Origin: Candidatus Enterococcus willemsii
GTDB taxonomy: Bacteria > Bacillota > Bacilli > Lactobacillales > Enterococcaceae
Length of the DNA stretch: 64,000 nucleotides
Assembly: GCF_009933335.1 (NCBI RefSeq)
Contig: NZ_MAEL01000035.1
Span: forward strand, 62,001-126,000
Direction of reading: 5' to 3'
The translations under genes and the position numbers were made by a program. The notes under the pieces are model-generated. The model made no database searches. It had not been told where the DNA came from and was given only the letters and a program-made list of their open reading frames with translations. Below, in pieces: positions 9,325 to 18,080 of this stretch (positions are counted from its first letter, which is position 1; each line of letters opens with the position of its first letter).

Positions 9325-9418
9325 ACGTTAATTATCAAGCGGAAAGAACGACGTATTTCGTATGAAAAGACGAATGATTTTTTGATAAACCTTAATTTAA
9401 TAGGCTTTTTTTAGTTAT

Positions 9419-9467
9419 AAGTAAATGGACATATCAATTTTTTTGATAGCTCAATTTACTTTTTTTT
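9419..9467 (+). terminator. Attenuator-like hairpin in the leader of the sulfur operon
   Basis: Imperfect stem (9419-9437 with 9443-9461: outer 8 bp, inner 6 bp, mismatches between) followed by eight T. It lies 74 bp before the first ORF of the operon, with no complete gene between. A terminator there would only act on a transcript started upstream, so it may be an attenuator. Confidence 0.5.
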
Positions 9468-9540
9468 ATTGGAAAGAGCGTTTTTTATCACTTATAGTTT
9501 AGAAACAAATTTCACAGAAAAAGAGGAAAGAGGGATAAAC

Positions 9541-10104
9541 ATGACAAAAGTGACGCTTATTGTTGGTGCAAATTCAACGAGTTCGAGGTTGAATGGTTTA
9601 GTTGAATACACCCAAAAAGTTTTGTTCGACTATAAAATACAGACGCAGGTAATCCAAGTGCATATGTTGCCGCACCAAGCATTACTGACAGCAGATGTCA
9701 TGGATAAGACTCTTCAAAAATATAATGAGCAACTGGCAGCTAGTGAGGGGGTATTTATTTTTACACCGATTTTTAAAGGGAGCTATTCAGGTATTCTCAA
9801 AACGTATCTGGATGTCTTACCCCAAAAAGCCCTTGCAAACAAAGTTGTTTATGCCTTGGGATTAGGCGGGTCGCAACATCATTTATTGGCGTTGCAGTAC
9901 GCATTAGAGCCCGTGTTAAAAGAGTTAGGAACCGAAGAATTATTGCAGTCAACTTATGTACTACAAGACCAGGTCACGAAAGAAGAACGCGGCTTTACTG
10001 TCAACGAGACTGTTCGACAACGAATCAATCAACAACTAGATCAAGTGATTCAACGTATTGAATTAAAACAACAGGGGGTGCGACGATGGGAAAAGATCGT
10101 TTAA
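9541..10104 (+). CDS. NADPH-dependent FMN reductase (SsuE-like)
   Basis: 187-residue flavodoxin-fold reductase that likely supplies reduced flavin to the two luciferase-like monooxygenases encoded downstream. Visible: N-terminal beta-strand and loop VTLIVGANSTSSR, central FTPIFKGSYSGILKTYLDVLP (the Y/F-KGSYSG-LK pattern of SsuE/MsuE-type reductases) and GLGGSQHH. The ATG at 9541 follows GAAAGAGGGA; an in-frame start at 9469 lies in the terminator-like hairpin region and is rejected. Its end overlaps the acetyltransferase gene. The role in two-component monooxygenation is inferred from operon context. Confidence 0.85.
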   Translation: MTKVTLIVGANSTSSRLNGLVEYTQKVLFDYKIQTQVIQVHMLPHQALLTADVMDKTLQKYNEQLAASEGVFIFTPIFKGSYSGILKTYLDVLPQKALANKVVYALGLGGSQHHLLALQYALEPVLKELGTEELLQSTYVLQDQVTKEERGFTVNETVRQRINQQLDQVIQRIELKQQGVRRWEKIV

Positions 10105-10622
10105 GGATTGCGACAAGAGAAGATGCGCCAGCTTTATTGGTATTGATTCAGGAATCCTTTCAAGAAGTGAAGGATTATGGGATTGATTGGCCGTCAACGA
10201 ATGCAACGTTAGAAAGTGTCATTGAAAATATTGAAACAGGTGTTGCGATTGTTTTAGAACGTGAAGGTCAACTGCTAGCGACGATTACAATTCGTCTGCC
10301 GTGGGAAACTGACACACCGATTTCTCATTACCCATTCCTATGGTGGTTTGCGACGGCTCATGCGTGGAAAGGGCAAGGCATTGGCAAGAAATTTTTAAAA
10401 CAAGTGGAAGAAGAATTTTTAATCAAACAATTTAAAGCACCGGCTTATGTCATTGGTACATCGGGTGAAAAACATCCATGGTTATTGGATATGTACTTAC
10501 GAAATGGCTACCAAACTTTATTTACACAAAGAGATGAGAATGATTTAGGTGTGGCGCTGTATAAAGTGCTGATTCCTGAACGGTTTGATGAAAAGATTTT
10601 ACGTGTTGCTGAAGCACATTAA
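10086..10622 (+). CDS. snaA: GNAT acetyltransferase (YtmI/SnaA-like)
   Basis: 178-residue GNAT-fold acetyltransferase with an acetyl-CoA loop around AHAWKGQGIGKKFLK (about residues 93-107). By position it matches B. subtilis YtmI (SnaA), which N-acetylates S-alkylated or S-succinylated cysteine before oxidative C-S cleavage. Start at 10086 inside the end of the reductase gene indicates coupling. Family is clear; substrate is inferred from synteny with transporter and monooxygenase genes. Confidence 0.75.
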   Translation: MGKDRLRIATREDAPALLVLIQESFQEVKDYGIDWPSTNATLESVIENIETGVAIVLEREGQLLATITIRLPWETDTPISHYPFLWWFATAHAWKGQGIGKKFLKQVEEEFLIKQFKAPAYVIGTSGEKHPWLLDMYLRNGYQTLFTQRDENDLGVALYKVLIPERFDEKILRVAEAH

Positions 10623-10635
10623 GGAGGGGCTTGCG

Positions 10636-11388
10636 ATGTCAGATTTTTTTAATTGGGAATATGTGGTCTCTTTTTTTCCAAAAATAGTCTCTGCGTTACC
10701 AATCACGCTATTGATTGTGCTGGTTGCTTCGTTTATCGGTATGCTTTTAGGTTTAGGCATTGCTTTTATTCGGATGGAAAAAATACCGATACTCTCACAA
10801 ATCAGTCGTGTGTTTGTCTCGTTTATTCGAGGAACACCGATTTTAGTCCAATTATTTCTCGTTTTTTATGGTTTACCACTTCTTTTTCCAAGTTTTGGTG
10901 AATTACAAAATATCGAGTACGTGTACATTACTTATGGATTAAATACAGCGGCCTTTTTTTCTGAGATTTTCCGCTCGGCTATTTTAAGTGTACCCGCCTC
11001 ACAAAAAGAAGCGGCGGCATCGATAGGGTTGAGCAAAACTCAAACATATTGGCGAATTATCTTGCCACAAGCAGTAAGAATTGCTTTACCGGCAACAGGA
11101 ACGATGATTGTCAATTTATTACAAGATACCTCGCTTGCTTTTTCATTAGGCGTAATCGATGTGATTGGCAAGGTACGGGCGTTGGCTGCATTAACCTATC
11201 ATTCATTAGAAGGGTATTTTATTGCCGCGTTAATTTTTATTTTTTTAAGTATTGTCTTTGAACAATTCTTTGCTTGGTTAGGGCGTCGCTATCAATTTCA
11301 GTCGAAAAAACAACGTCCTTTCCAATTTAAGTTCGTTAAACCAGTGAAAAAAACAGTCGAAGGGTATTCGATAAGGAGGAGTACATGA
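10636..11388 (+). CDS. tcyL: Amino-acid ABC transporter permease (TcyL-like)
   Basis: 250-residue HisM/polar amino-acid-type permease. It has several membrane helices and the EAA loop around SQKEAAASIGLSKTQTYWRIILPQA (about residues 130-155) that docks to the ATPase. The ATG at 10636 has a strong AAGGAGGGG site; upstream in-frame starts lie inside the acetyltransferase gene. The stop overlaps the start of the binding-protein gene. It pairs with the second permease at 12217 as a heterodimer. Likely cargo is cystine or S-alkylcysteine derivatives, by context. Confidence 0.85.
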   Translation: MSDFFNWEYVVSFFPKIVSALPITLLIVLVASFIGMLLGLGIAFIRMEKIPILSQISRVFVSFIRGTPILVQLFLVFYGLPLLFPSFGELQNIEYVYITYGLNTAAFFSEIFRSAILSVPASQKEAAASIGLSKTQTYWRIILPQAVRIALPATGTMIVNLLQDTSLAFSLGVIDVIGKVRALAALTYHSLEGYFIAALIFIFLSIVFEQFFAWLGRRYQFQSKKQRPFQFKFVKPVKKTVEGYSIRRST

Positions 11389-12200
11389 TGGGAAAACATA
11401 AAAAATGGCTTGTATCACTAGGAATACTTAGCACGTTGGTGTTCAGTGGATGTGGGAGAGAAGCAGAATCAGCTACAGCTGGAAATAATGAAGATGCAGA
11501 AACAGTGATTGTTGGTACCGGAAATGTGTATCAGCCCTTTGTTTATTTAGATGAGAATAATGAGCTTCAAGGTTACGATGTTGAAGTATTAAAAGCGGTG
11601 GATGAGAAGTTACCGCAATACCATTTTCAGTTTGAATCGATGGAATTTAAAAATATTTTGACCTCCCTTTCAGCTGGAAAAGTTCGTTTGGCAGCACATC
11701 AATACGCCTATAACGAAGAACGTGGGGCGAAATATCTGTTTGGTGAAGTGGGTTACAACAACTATTCACATCATATTGTAAATGATGCCAGTCAAGGAGA
11801 AGCCTATCAAACTTTAGATGAATTAGCAGGTAAAAAAGTTTTCGTTGTACCAGGTACCGAGGTGGCAGCCATTTTGGAAGCGTACAATCAGGAGAATGAG
11901 GATCAAATCGAGTTGGTCTACACAGATGCCGCAGGTGAAATCTTGGTAAAAGGATTACAAAATGGCACGGCAGATGCGGCTGTCTTAACGCAATATGATA
12001 CGAATAAGTACAATGAACAATTTAACGTTACTTTGCAAGCTTCGGATGAAACAATCACGAATGATAAAACATTTTTTGTTTATGAAAAAGGCGATGAAGA
12101 GTTGCAAAAAGCAGTGGATGGCGCGTTGCAAGAGTTGATTGACGAAGGGAAACTGGAAAAATTGTCCGAAGAGATATTAGGTGCTGATTATACGAAATAA
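11388..12200 (+). CDS. tcyK: Amino-acid ABC transporter substrate-binding lipoprotein (TcyJ/K-like)
   Basis: 270-residue SBP family 3 lipoprotein. It has a basic N-terminus, a hydrophobic stretch and lipobox FSGC (Cys about 22), a polar linker, then a two-lobed domain (VIVGTGNVYQPFVYLDENNELQGYDVE opening). B. subtilis has two paralogous binding proteins (TcyJ, TcyK) at this locus; only one is here. ATG at 11385 and 11388 are both possible; 11388 gives better spacing (8 nt) from AGGAGG. It delivers substrate to the two flanking permeases. Confidence 0.87.
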   Translation: MGKHKKWLVSLGILSTLVFSGCGREAESATAGNNEDAETVIVGTGNVYQPFVYLDENNELQGYDVEVLKAVDEKLPQYHFQFESMEFKNILTSLSAGKVRLAAHQYAYNEERGAKYLFGEVGYNNYSHHIVNDASQGEAYQTLDELAGKKVFVVPGTEVAAILEAYNQENEDQIELVYTDAAGEILVKGLQNGTADAAVLTQYDTNKYNEQFNVTLQASDETITNDKTFFVYEKGDEELQKAVDGALQELIDEGKLEKLSEEILGADYTK

Positions 12201-12216
12201 TCGAAAGGAGTAATAG

Positions 12217-12930
12217 ATGAAAATAGATGGAGAAGCAATAGTAACGGCTTTGAAAGCTGCGATACCTTATATACCAGTTACATTACGATTAGCTGTGATT
12301 CCGCTGTTGATTGGAATGCTCCTTGGTTTGATGATTGCATTCCTTCGTTTTTATCGTGTACCAATTGTTGCCAAATTTTTAGCGGGTATGATTACGGTGG
12401 GCAAAGGCATTCCGATTATTTTGAGTTTGATGGTTGCGTACCTTGTTTTTTCTGATGTATTTGATCAATTGGCACAAGCGAAAGGCTGGGCGATTCAATT
12501 TAAAGATATTAATCGTGAATACATTGCGATGTCGGTCTTGAGTTTATACGCCAGTATTAGTTTATCTGAAATATTTCGTGGCGCATTGGTGAGTATTCCG
12601 AAAGACCAGTGGGATGCAGCGACATCAATTGGATTGACCCAATTTCAGACGATTTATCGTGTGGTTTTACCACAGCTATTGCCAATCACGCTACCTATGC
12701 TGTGCAATCAACTGATTGTGTTGATTAAAGCATCTGCATTAGTCTCAATGGTTTCGGTTGTTGATGTCTTGAACGGGGCATTGATTACTGCAACGACAAG
12801 TTATTCCTTTTTAGAGGCTTATATTGCAGCAGCGATGATTTATTGGGGACTATCAATTATCATTGAGCAATTGTCAGGTTTAATTGAACGATATTATGCC
12901 AGAAAATTTGTTAGGGGGAGTCTCGTATGA
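12217..12930 (+). CDS. tcyM: Amino-acid ABC transporter permease (TcyM-like)
   Basis: 237-residue permease of the polar amino-acid family with an EAA loop around [29 protein letters not shown] (about residues 128-156). It is similar in design to the permease at 10636, so a heterodimeric channel is likely. Ribosome site AAAGGAG lies upstream and its end overlaps the ATPase gene by four bases. Confidence 0.86.
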   Translation: MKIDGEAIVTALKAAIPYIPVTLRLAVIPLLIGMLLGLMIAFLRFYRVPIVAKFLAGMITVGKGIPIILSLMVAYLVFSDVFDQLAQAKGWAIQFKDINREYIAMSVLSLYASISLSEIFRGALVSIPKDQWDAATSIGLTQFQTIYRVVLPQLLPITLPMLCNQLIVLIKASALVSMVSVVDVLNGALITATTSYSFLEAYIAAAMIYWGLSIIIEQLSGLIERYYARKFVRGSLV

Positions 12931-13667
12931 TTCAAGTTCAAGGTATTCATAAACGCTTTGGTGAGAATGATATTCTCAAAGGCATTGACCTAACGATTAA
13001 GCAAGGAGAAGTCGTGGTCATTATTGGTCCAAGTGGTTCAGGCAAAACGACTTTTTTACGTTGTTTAAACTTTTTGGAACGGGCGGATTCAGGAGTATTG
13101 CAAATTGGTGAGACTGTCGCTGACTTTAAGCAGGCAACGAAAAAACAAGTATTGGCGATTCGTAAAAAAACGGCGATGGTTTTTCAGCAGTATGCCTTAT
13201 TTTTTAATCGAACAGCATTGGAAAATGTGATTGAAGGTTTGGTGATTGCTCGTAAGGTGCCTAAGAAGGTCGCTACAGAAAAAGGCAAGGCGCTTTTGGC
13301 ACAAGTTGGTTTAAAAGGGAAAGAACATCATTATCCGAATGAATTATCCGGTGGGCAACAACAGCGTGTAGGAATTGCTCGGGCATTGGCGTTGAATCCA
13401 GAAGTGATTTTGTTTGATGAGCCAACCTCAGCATTAGACCCAGAACTTGTGGGGGAAACATTGGATGTGATTAAGCAAGTGGCTGAAGCAGGGAGTACCT
13501 TGGTGATTGTCACTCATGAAATGCAATTTGCTTATGAAATTGCGGACCGAGTCATTTTTATGGAAGATGGCAAGATTGTGGAGCAAGGGACACCACAAGA
13601 AGTTTTTGATCATACAAAAGAAGCACGAACCAAAAATTTCTTAGCACGAACCGCAGTCTATCACTAG
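12927..13667 (+). CDS. tcyN: Amino-acid ABC transporter ATPase (TcyN-like)
   Basis: 246-residue ATPase. It has Walker [10 protein letters not shown] (about residues 34-42), Q-loop MVFQQYALF, signature LSGGQQQR, Walker [14 protein letters not shown] and switch His in VTHEM. The canonical polar amino-acid ATPase pattern powers the two permeases encoded directly upstream. ATGA overlap with the preceding gene. Confidence 0.9.
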   Translation: MIQVQGIHKRFGENDILKGIDLTIKQGEVVVIIGPSGSGKTTFLRCLNFLERADSGVLQIGETVADFKQATKKQVLAIRKKTAMVFQQYALFFNRTALENVIEGLVIARKVPKKVATEKGKALLAQVGLKGKEHHYPNELSGGQQQRVGIARALALNPEVILFDEPTSALDPELVGETLDVIKQVAEAGSTLVIVTHEMQFAYEIADRVIFMEDGKIVEQGTPQEVFDHTKEARTKNFLARTAVYH

Positions 13668-13685
13668 TGAAATGGAGGAGCATAA

Positions 13686-14672
13686 ATGGGAATAAAATTA
13701 AGTTTGTTGGATCAGAGCATTGTTTATGAAGGAGAAACTGCCACTTCCACGTTGGCGAAGACAGTTGCACTAGCACAAACAGCTGAAACACTCGGTTACG
13801 ATACCTTTTATGTAGCGGAACATCATTTGATTAAAGAACTAGCCGGGGCAGCGCCAGAAATTTTAATTAGTTATCTATTAGCGAGTACCAAACACATCAA
13901 AGTTGGTGCAGCGGGTGTGATGTTGCAACACTATGTGCCGTTTAAAGTCGCAGAGGCATTTAGTGTTTTGCAACATTTAGCGCCACACCGAGTCGTGTTA
14001 GGGGTAGGTAAAGCACAAGGGGGCAAGGATGAAGCGGTGCAATTATTGCAACGTGATTATGTTCAGAATGTACAAAGTTTTGATGAAAAATTTATTGAAT
14101 TGCTTCATTTTATTCGCAACGATTTTGCAAGCAATCATCCGTACGCTGCACCTGAATATACACTAGAACCACAATTTACGGAGGATTTTGCAGTTGATTT
14201 ATTAGGTGGTAGTCAAGAAAGTGCCAAGTTGGCAACGACCGAGCAGACAGGTTTGATTTATCCTTATTTTGTGAATGCGAAAGAAGATGTTCTGGCGCAA
14301 ACCCGAGCAGCCTATCGTTCATCAGAAGCCTTCAAAATTGCGGTCATCGTTTATATTACCGATGATCCGCTGGAAGCGAACCGCTACTTGCATGAACAAG
14401 CCTCGTACACGGTTCTCTTAGCAAATGGCAAGCGATTGAACTTTAATGACCAGCAAACAGCGGAAGAATATGCCAATCAATATGAACAAGCACAAATAAT
14501 CGAGCAACAAGTGGGGGCTTTTGTAGGGAATGCGCAAGAAGTCAAAGCTGCACTGCTTGACTTTGCTCATCGTTTCGATACGGAGCATTTTGTAATTCAC
14601 ACGCCAGGTGTTCCTTATGAGAAGAAAAATGACATGATTCATGCTTTGGCGCATGAGTTTAAAGGAGAGTAA
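13686..14672 (+). CDS. cmoO: Luciferase-like flavin monooxygenase (CmoO-like)
   Basis: 328-residue bacterial-luciferase superfamily protein of the MsnO8/LLM class, with the LAKTVALAQTAETLGYDTFYVAEHH opening typical of the family. It matches YtmO (CmoO) of the B. subtilis sulfur-salvage operon by position. Likely uses reduced FMN from the operon's reductase to oxidise the sulfur or adjacent carbon of an N-acetyl-S-alkylcysteine. ATG at 13686 with GGAGG upstream. Substrate inferred. Confidence 0.8.
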   Translation: MGIKLSLLDQSIVYEGETATSTLAKTVALAQTAETLGYDTFYVAEHHLIKELAGAAPEILISYLLASTKHIKVGAAGVMLQHYVPFKVAEAFSVLQHLAPHRVVLGVGKAQGGKDEAVQLLQRDYVQNVQSFDEKFIELLHFIRNDFASNHPYAAPEYTLEPQFTEDFAVDLLGGSQESAKLATTEQTGLIYPYFVNAKEDVLAQTRAAYRSSEAFKIAVIVYITDDPLEANRYLHEQASYTVLLANGKRLNFNDQQTAEEYANQYEQAQIIEQQVGAFVGNAQEVKAALLDFAHRFDTEHFVIHTPGVPYEKKNDMIHALAHEFKGE

Positions 14673-14676
14673 GCAG

Positions 14677-14964
14677 ATGACACAGATAAATGAAGCAAAA
14701 GTTATTTTATGGGCAAAGGATGGTTGCCATTACTGCCAAGAAATTAAAACATATTTTCAAGAAAATAAGGTCGCCTATCAAGTCATAGATGTGACGCAGC
14801 AAGACAATTTTCGTGATATTTTATTTGCAAAATACGGGGTGCGCTACGTACCTGTCGTTGAAATTGCACCAAGTGATAGCAATGTCTATCAAGGAATTAC
14901 TGAACTTGGTTTGGAACATGTGATTGAAGGATTACATACAGTTGGGAGTGGTGTGCATGAGTAA
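14677..14964 (+). CDS. cmoI: Glutaredoxin/thioredoxin-fold small protein (CmoI-like)
   Basis: 95-residue thioredoxin-fold protein with a redox CHYC motif at about residues 17-20 and the cis-proline segment VRYVPVVEI (about 52-60). It corresponds to YtnI (CmoI) in B. subtilis, encoded between the two monooxygenase genes. ATG at 14677 follows AAAGGAG; its stop overlaps the start of cmoJ. Proposed to reduce or accept thiol intermediates of the salvage pathway; this is inference. Confidence 0.8.
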   Translation: MTQINEAKVILWAKDGCHYCQEIKTYFQENKVAYQVIDVTQQDNFRDILFAKYGVRYVPVVEIAPSDSNVYQGITELGLEHVIEGLHTVGSGVHE

Positions 14965-16252
14965 AAAAACAATTCATTTTGGCGGTATGATTCATGGGGT
15001 GGGTAGTACAACAGATGGTTGGCGTCATCCAGACATTGATGCAACAGCGAGTACAAACCTTGATTTTTATAAAGCACGAGCACAGCTAGCCGAAAAAGGA
15101 CTATTTGATTTTGTCTTTATTGCCGATGGATTGTACATATCCGAAAAATCAATCCCACATTTTTTAAATCGTTTTGAACCAATGACGTTACTTTCGACGC
15201 TAGCAGCTGTAACAGAAAACATCGGATTAGTTGGGACCTTTTCTTCGACTTATACAGATCCGTTTACGCTGGCAAGGCAATTAATGTCATTAGATCATTT
15301 AAGTAACGGGCGTGCAGGCTGGAATTTAGTGACGTCACCGCAAGCGGGTGTGGCAAAAAATTACAACAATCGTGCGTTGCCACCGCATCATGAACGTTAT
15401 AAGATTGCGCAAGAACATTTGGATGTAGTGCGTGGCTTGTGGCAATCATGGGAAGCCGATGCGTTTATTCGTGATAAAGAGACGGGTACGTATTTTAATC
15501 CAGACAAATTCCATCAATTAAATTATGAAGGGGAATACTTTCAAGTCGCGGGTCCCTTAAATATTGGTCGTTCGAAACAAGGTGAACCATTAATTTTTCA
15601 AGCAGGTTCGTCAGAGGATGGTCGAGCATTTGCGGCAGCGAATGCTGAAGCTATTTTTACCCATGCTAGTTCATTGGAAAAAGCCAAAGAGTTTTATGAT
15701 GACATCAAAAAACGTGCCAAGGAACAAGGAAAAAATCCCGATAACATCAAAGTTTATCCAGGTATCAGTCCATTAGTCGGTGACTCCTTGGAAGATGCGG
15801 AAGCGCAGTATCAAGCTTATGCAAAATTAACACCAATTGAACACGCGGTTCGTTATTTAGCACGTTATTTTGATGATTATGATTTTAGTCGTTATGACTT
15901 AGATGCGCCGTTTCCAGAATTAGGAGAGATTGGGAAGAATGCGTTTCGTAGTACGACAGATTACATCAAACAACGAGCAAAAGAAAAGAATCAAACCTTG
16001 CGCCAAGTAGCACTTGAACAAGCTGTGCCCCGTCCGCAGTTTATTGGCACTGCAGAAGATGTAGCCGATGAAATTCAACGTTGGTTTGAAGCGGAAGCAA
16101 TCGATGGCTTCATTATCTCTGCGGATATTCCCCATTCATTTGAGCGTTTCGTAGATGAAGTTATCCCGATTTTGCAAGCACGTGGCATTTATCGTACCGA
16201 ATATCCGGGAACGACTTTACGTGAACAAGTAGGTGTCCCAATTACAGAGTAA
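14957..16252 (+). CDS. cmoJ: Flavin-dependent monooxygenase, NtaA/SnaA/DszA family (CmoJ-like)
   Basis: 431-residue two-component flavin monooxygenase. Family landmarks: N-terminal FGGMIHGVGSTTDGWRHP, DFVFIADGL, GRAGWNLVTSPQAG (about residues 125-138), GEPLIFQAGSSEDGR (about 210-224) and RPQFIGTAEDVADEI near the C-terminus. It corresponds to YtnJ (CmoJ), the enzyme that oxidises N-acetylated S-alkylcysteine so that cysteine sulfur is released. It is the last gene of the operon and is followed by a strong terminator. No deacetylase gene follows, unlike B. subtilis. Confidence 0.83.
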   Translation: MSKKTIHFGGMIHGVGSTTDGWRHPDIDATASTNLDFYKARAQLAEKGLFDFVFIADGLYISEKSIPHFLNRFEPMTLLSTLAAVTENIGLVGTFSSTYTDPFTLARQLMSLDHLSNGRAGWNLVTSPQAGVAKNYNNRALPPHHERYKIAQEHLDVVRGLWQSWEADAFIRDKETGTYFNPDKFHQLNYEGEYFQVAGPLNIGRSKQGEPLIFQAGSSEDGRAFAAANAEAIFTHASSLEKAKEFYDDIKKRAKEQGKNPDNIKVYPGISPLVGDSLEDAEAQYQAYAKLTPIEHAVRYLARYFDDYDFSRYDLDAPFPELGEIGKNAFRSTTDYIKQRAKEKNQTLRQVALEQAVPRPQFIGTAEDVADEIQRWFEAEAIDGFIISADIPHSFERFVDEVIPILQARGIYRTEYPGTTLREQVGVPITE

Positions 16253-16253
16253 A

Positions 16254-16298
16254 AAAATGAACAACCTAGGCAACAGTTCGCCTTGGTTGTTCATTTTT
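16254..16298. terminator. Bidirectional terminator after sulfur operon
   Basis: Stem 16254-16271 with 16280-16298 (13 outer bp plus inner GGC/GCC), with A and T tails for both converging transcripts. Confidence 0.9.
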
Positions 16299-16307
16299 GT
16301 CGTGAAG

Positions 16308-17357
16308 TTATAAAAAGCGTAAGTTTATTTTCACTAATTGATGGTCGCTAGCTTTAAAATCTTTATCTAACACATGAATCTCTTCTACAGTAAGGTTATC
16401 TGACACAATAAAACCGTCAATCACATGAACTTGTGATGTGTGATAGTCACCAGTATAAGGGGCATTCAAGACTCGAACCGTTGGATAGGTGTCGTCAAAA
16501 GCAAATGAAAAGTGTGCAGGCAATTCTTTTTCAGAAATCGTTCCAGGCGCCCAACCGTCTTGTTCATTGGTTGGGAAAATGTGACTGCCTTCAAATGCTT
16601 GATTGAAATCCCCACCAGCAATGACGTAGTTGCCTTTGGCGTATTCTTCTGCCAAAACGTCCGCTAATTTTTTACTTTGTGCAATTTTTCCTTTCCCATT
16701 ATCGTAAGCTTCTAAATGCAAATTAAAAATCACGAGTTCTTTGTCGCTATTTGCAATTGGTAAGCGTGTTTCAAGCAAGGCGCGATTCAAGTTAGCTATG
16801 CGTACCGGCCATTTAAATGGATTGGGTAAATCCACACGTTGCGCATGGGTAACGGACAAGTTGGTGAGCGTGGTCAAACCACTTTCCACACGTCCAATCG
16901 GTGGTAGGGGAATCGGAACATAGGCAACTTTGAAATTATAGGCAAATAAACTGTTCATTTGTAATTGTTTCTGGAAATAAGCTTCTTGATTTATCTCGTA
17001 TGAACGCTTCGCTCGACGGTCAACTTCTTGGAGTAAATAGACATCAGCATCTGCTTCTTTCATCGTATGAGTTATTTCTGCCATGTTTTGCTCAACGCGT
17101 TGTTTGGATTCGGGTTGGACATTTTTGCCACCATCCATGAAGAAATCCGTCGTTTCATCTAAGCCACCATAGCCGATATTATAGGTAGCCAGTGACAATG
17201 GTTTGGTTGCATCCACTTTTTGGGCACTTGGCGCAGCCGGAATGGACTCAATTGGTAGCGGTCGATATTCGTTGACTGTTAAATAGCTAACGAAGGATAC
17301 GATAGCTAGCAGCACGAGGAGCAAAGGGATGGTTAAGATTTTGAGCAATTTTTTCAT
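16308..17357 (-). CDS. Endonuclease/exonuclease/phosphatase family protein, membrane-anchored
   Basis: 349-residue EEP-fold hydrolase. An N-terminal signal anchor (about residues 5-27) places the catalytic domain outside the membrane. Catalytic features: ATYNIGYGG, LLQEVD (metal-binding Glu), NLHLEAY, GGDFNQ and C-terminal ASDHQLV (Asp-His). These proteins cleave phosphodiester bonds in nucleic acids, phospholipids or inositol phosphates. The substrate cannot be told from sequence. Single gene, convergent with cmoJ. Confidence 0.85.
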   Translation of the reverse strand: MKKLLKILTIPLLLVLLAIVSFVSYLTVNEYRPLPIESIPAAPSAQKVDATKPLSLATYNIGYGGLDETTDFFMDGGKNVQPESKQRVEQNMAEITHTMKEADADVYLLQEVDRRAKRSYEINQEAYFQKQLQMNSLFAYNFKVAYVPIPLPPIGRVESGLTTLTNLSVTHAQRVDLPNPFKWPVRIANLNRALLETRLPIANSDKELVIFNLHLEAYDNGKGKIAQSKKLADVLAEEYAKGNYVIAGGDFNQAFEGSHIFPTNEQDGWAPGTISEKELPAHFSFAFDDTYPTVRVLNAPYTGDYHTSQVHVIDGFIVSDNLTVEEIHVLDKDFKASDHQLVKINLRFL

Positions 17358-17557
17358 AGGACAACTCTTTTCATTAATTTTTCATTAAGAATATTGTACC
17401 GCGAATGAATCGCAAGTAGCGTGTGAAATGCTTAAGAAAAAGTGCAACTCTATAAGAATATGTTTTTTTCGTGACAAAACTAGTAGAAAATTCGGGAACC
17501 ACCAATTTTTTTGCGAACTTATGTTAAAATAGGCGTAGTATTTATTTGGAGGTTATT

Positions 17558-18061
17558 ATGAAAAAACGAGGATTTGAACGTGTCACAAGTTTTGAAAATA
17601 AGGAAATTCAATTGCCAGTACGCGCAACGCATCACGCAGCAGGCTACGATTTTGAAGCAGCAGCAGATGTCGTGATCCCAAGCATTTGGAAGCAATTTTT
17701 ATCACGTGCTATTGGTAAAGAACAAACAATCGAAAAGAAAATTAAACCAGTTTTAGTACCGACTGGCATTAAAGCATATATGGGTGAAGACGAGTTTTTA
17801 CAATTAGCCAATCGCTCTAGCAATCCCCTCAAACGTTTCTTAGTATTGAGTAACGGCGTGGGTGTGATTGACAGCGATTATTATAACAATGAGGACAATG
17901 AAGGACACATTATGTTCCAATTTACTAATTTTGGCCTACGTGATGTAACGATTAAAAAAGGCGAACGAATTGGACAAGGTATTTTCTTGCCGTTTTTAAA
18001 AGCCGATCAAGATGCAACAACGGGTGAACGGACTGGTGGATTCGGTTCATCAGATAATTAA
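17558..18061 (+). CDS. dut: dUTP diphosphatase
   Basis: 167-residue trimeric-type dUTPase, converting dUTP to dUMP and pyrophosphate. Motifs in order: AAGYDFEAA, NRSS, NGVGVIDSDYYNNEDNEGH, GERIGQGIFLPF and the Gly-rich ERTGGFGSS arm. An insertion of about 20 residues after motif 1 (WKQFLSRAIGKEQT) makes it longer than the core enzyme. ATG at 17558 has GGAGG; upstream an extended -10-like TGTTAAAAT lies at 17522-17530. Directly followed by radA (19 bp), probably one operon. Confidence 0.93.
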   Translation: MKKRGFERVTSFENKEIQLPVRATHHAAGYDFEAAADVVIPSIWKQFLSRAIGKEQTIEKKIKPVLVPTGIKAYMGEDEFLQLANRSSNPLKRFLVLSNGVGVIDSDYYNNEDNEGHIMFQFTNFGLRDVTIKKGERIGQGIFLPFLKADQDATTGERTGGFGSSDN

Positions 18062-18080
18062 AACAAAAGGAAGATGATCC

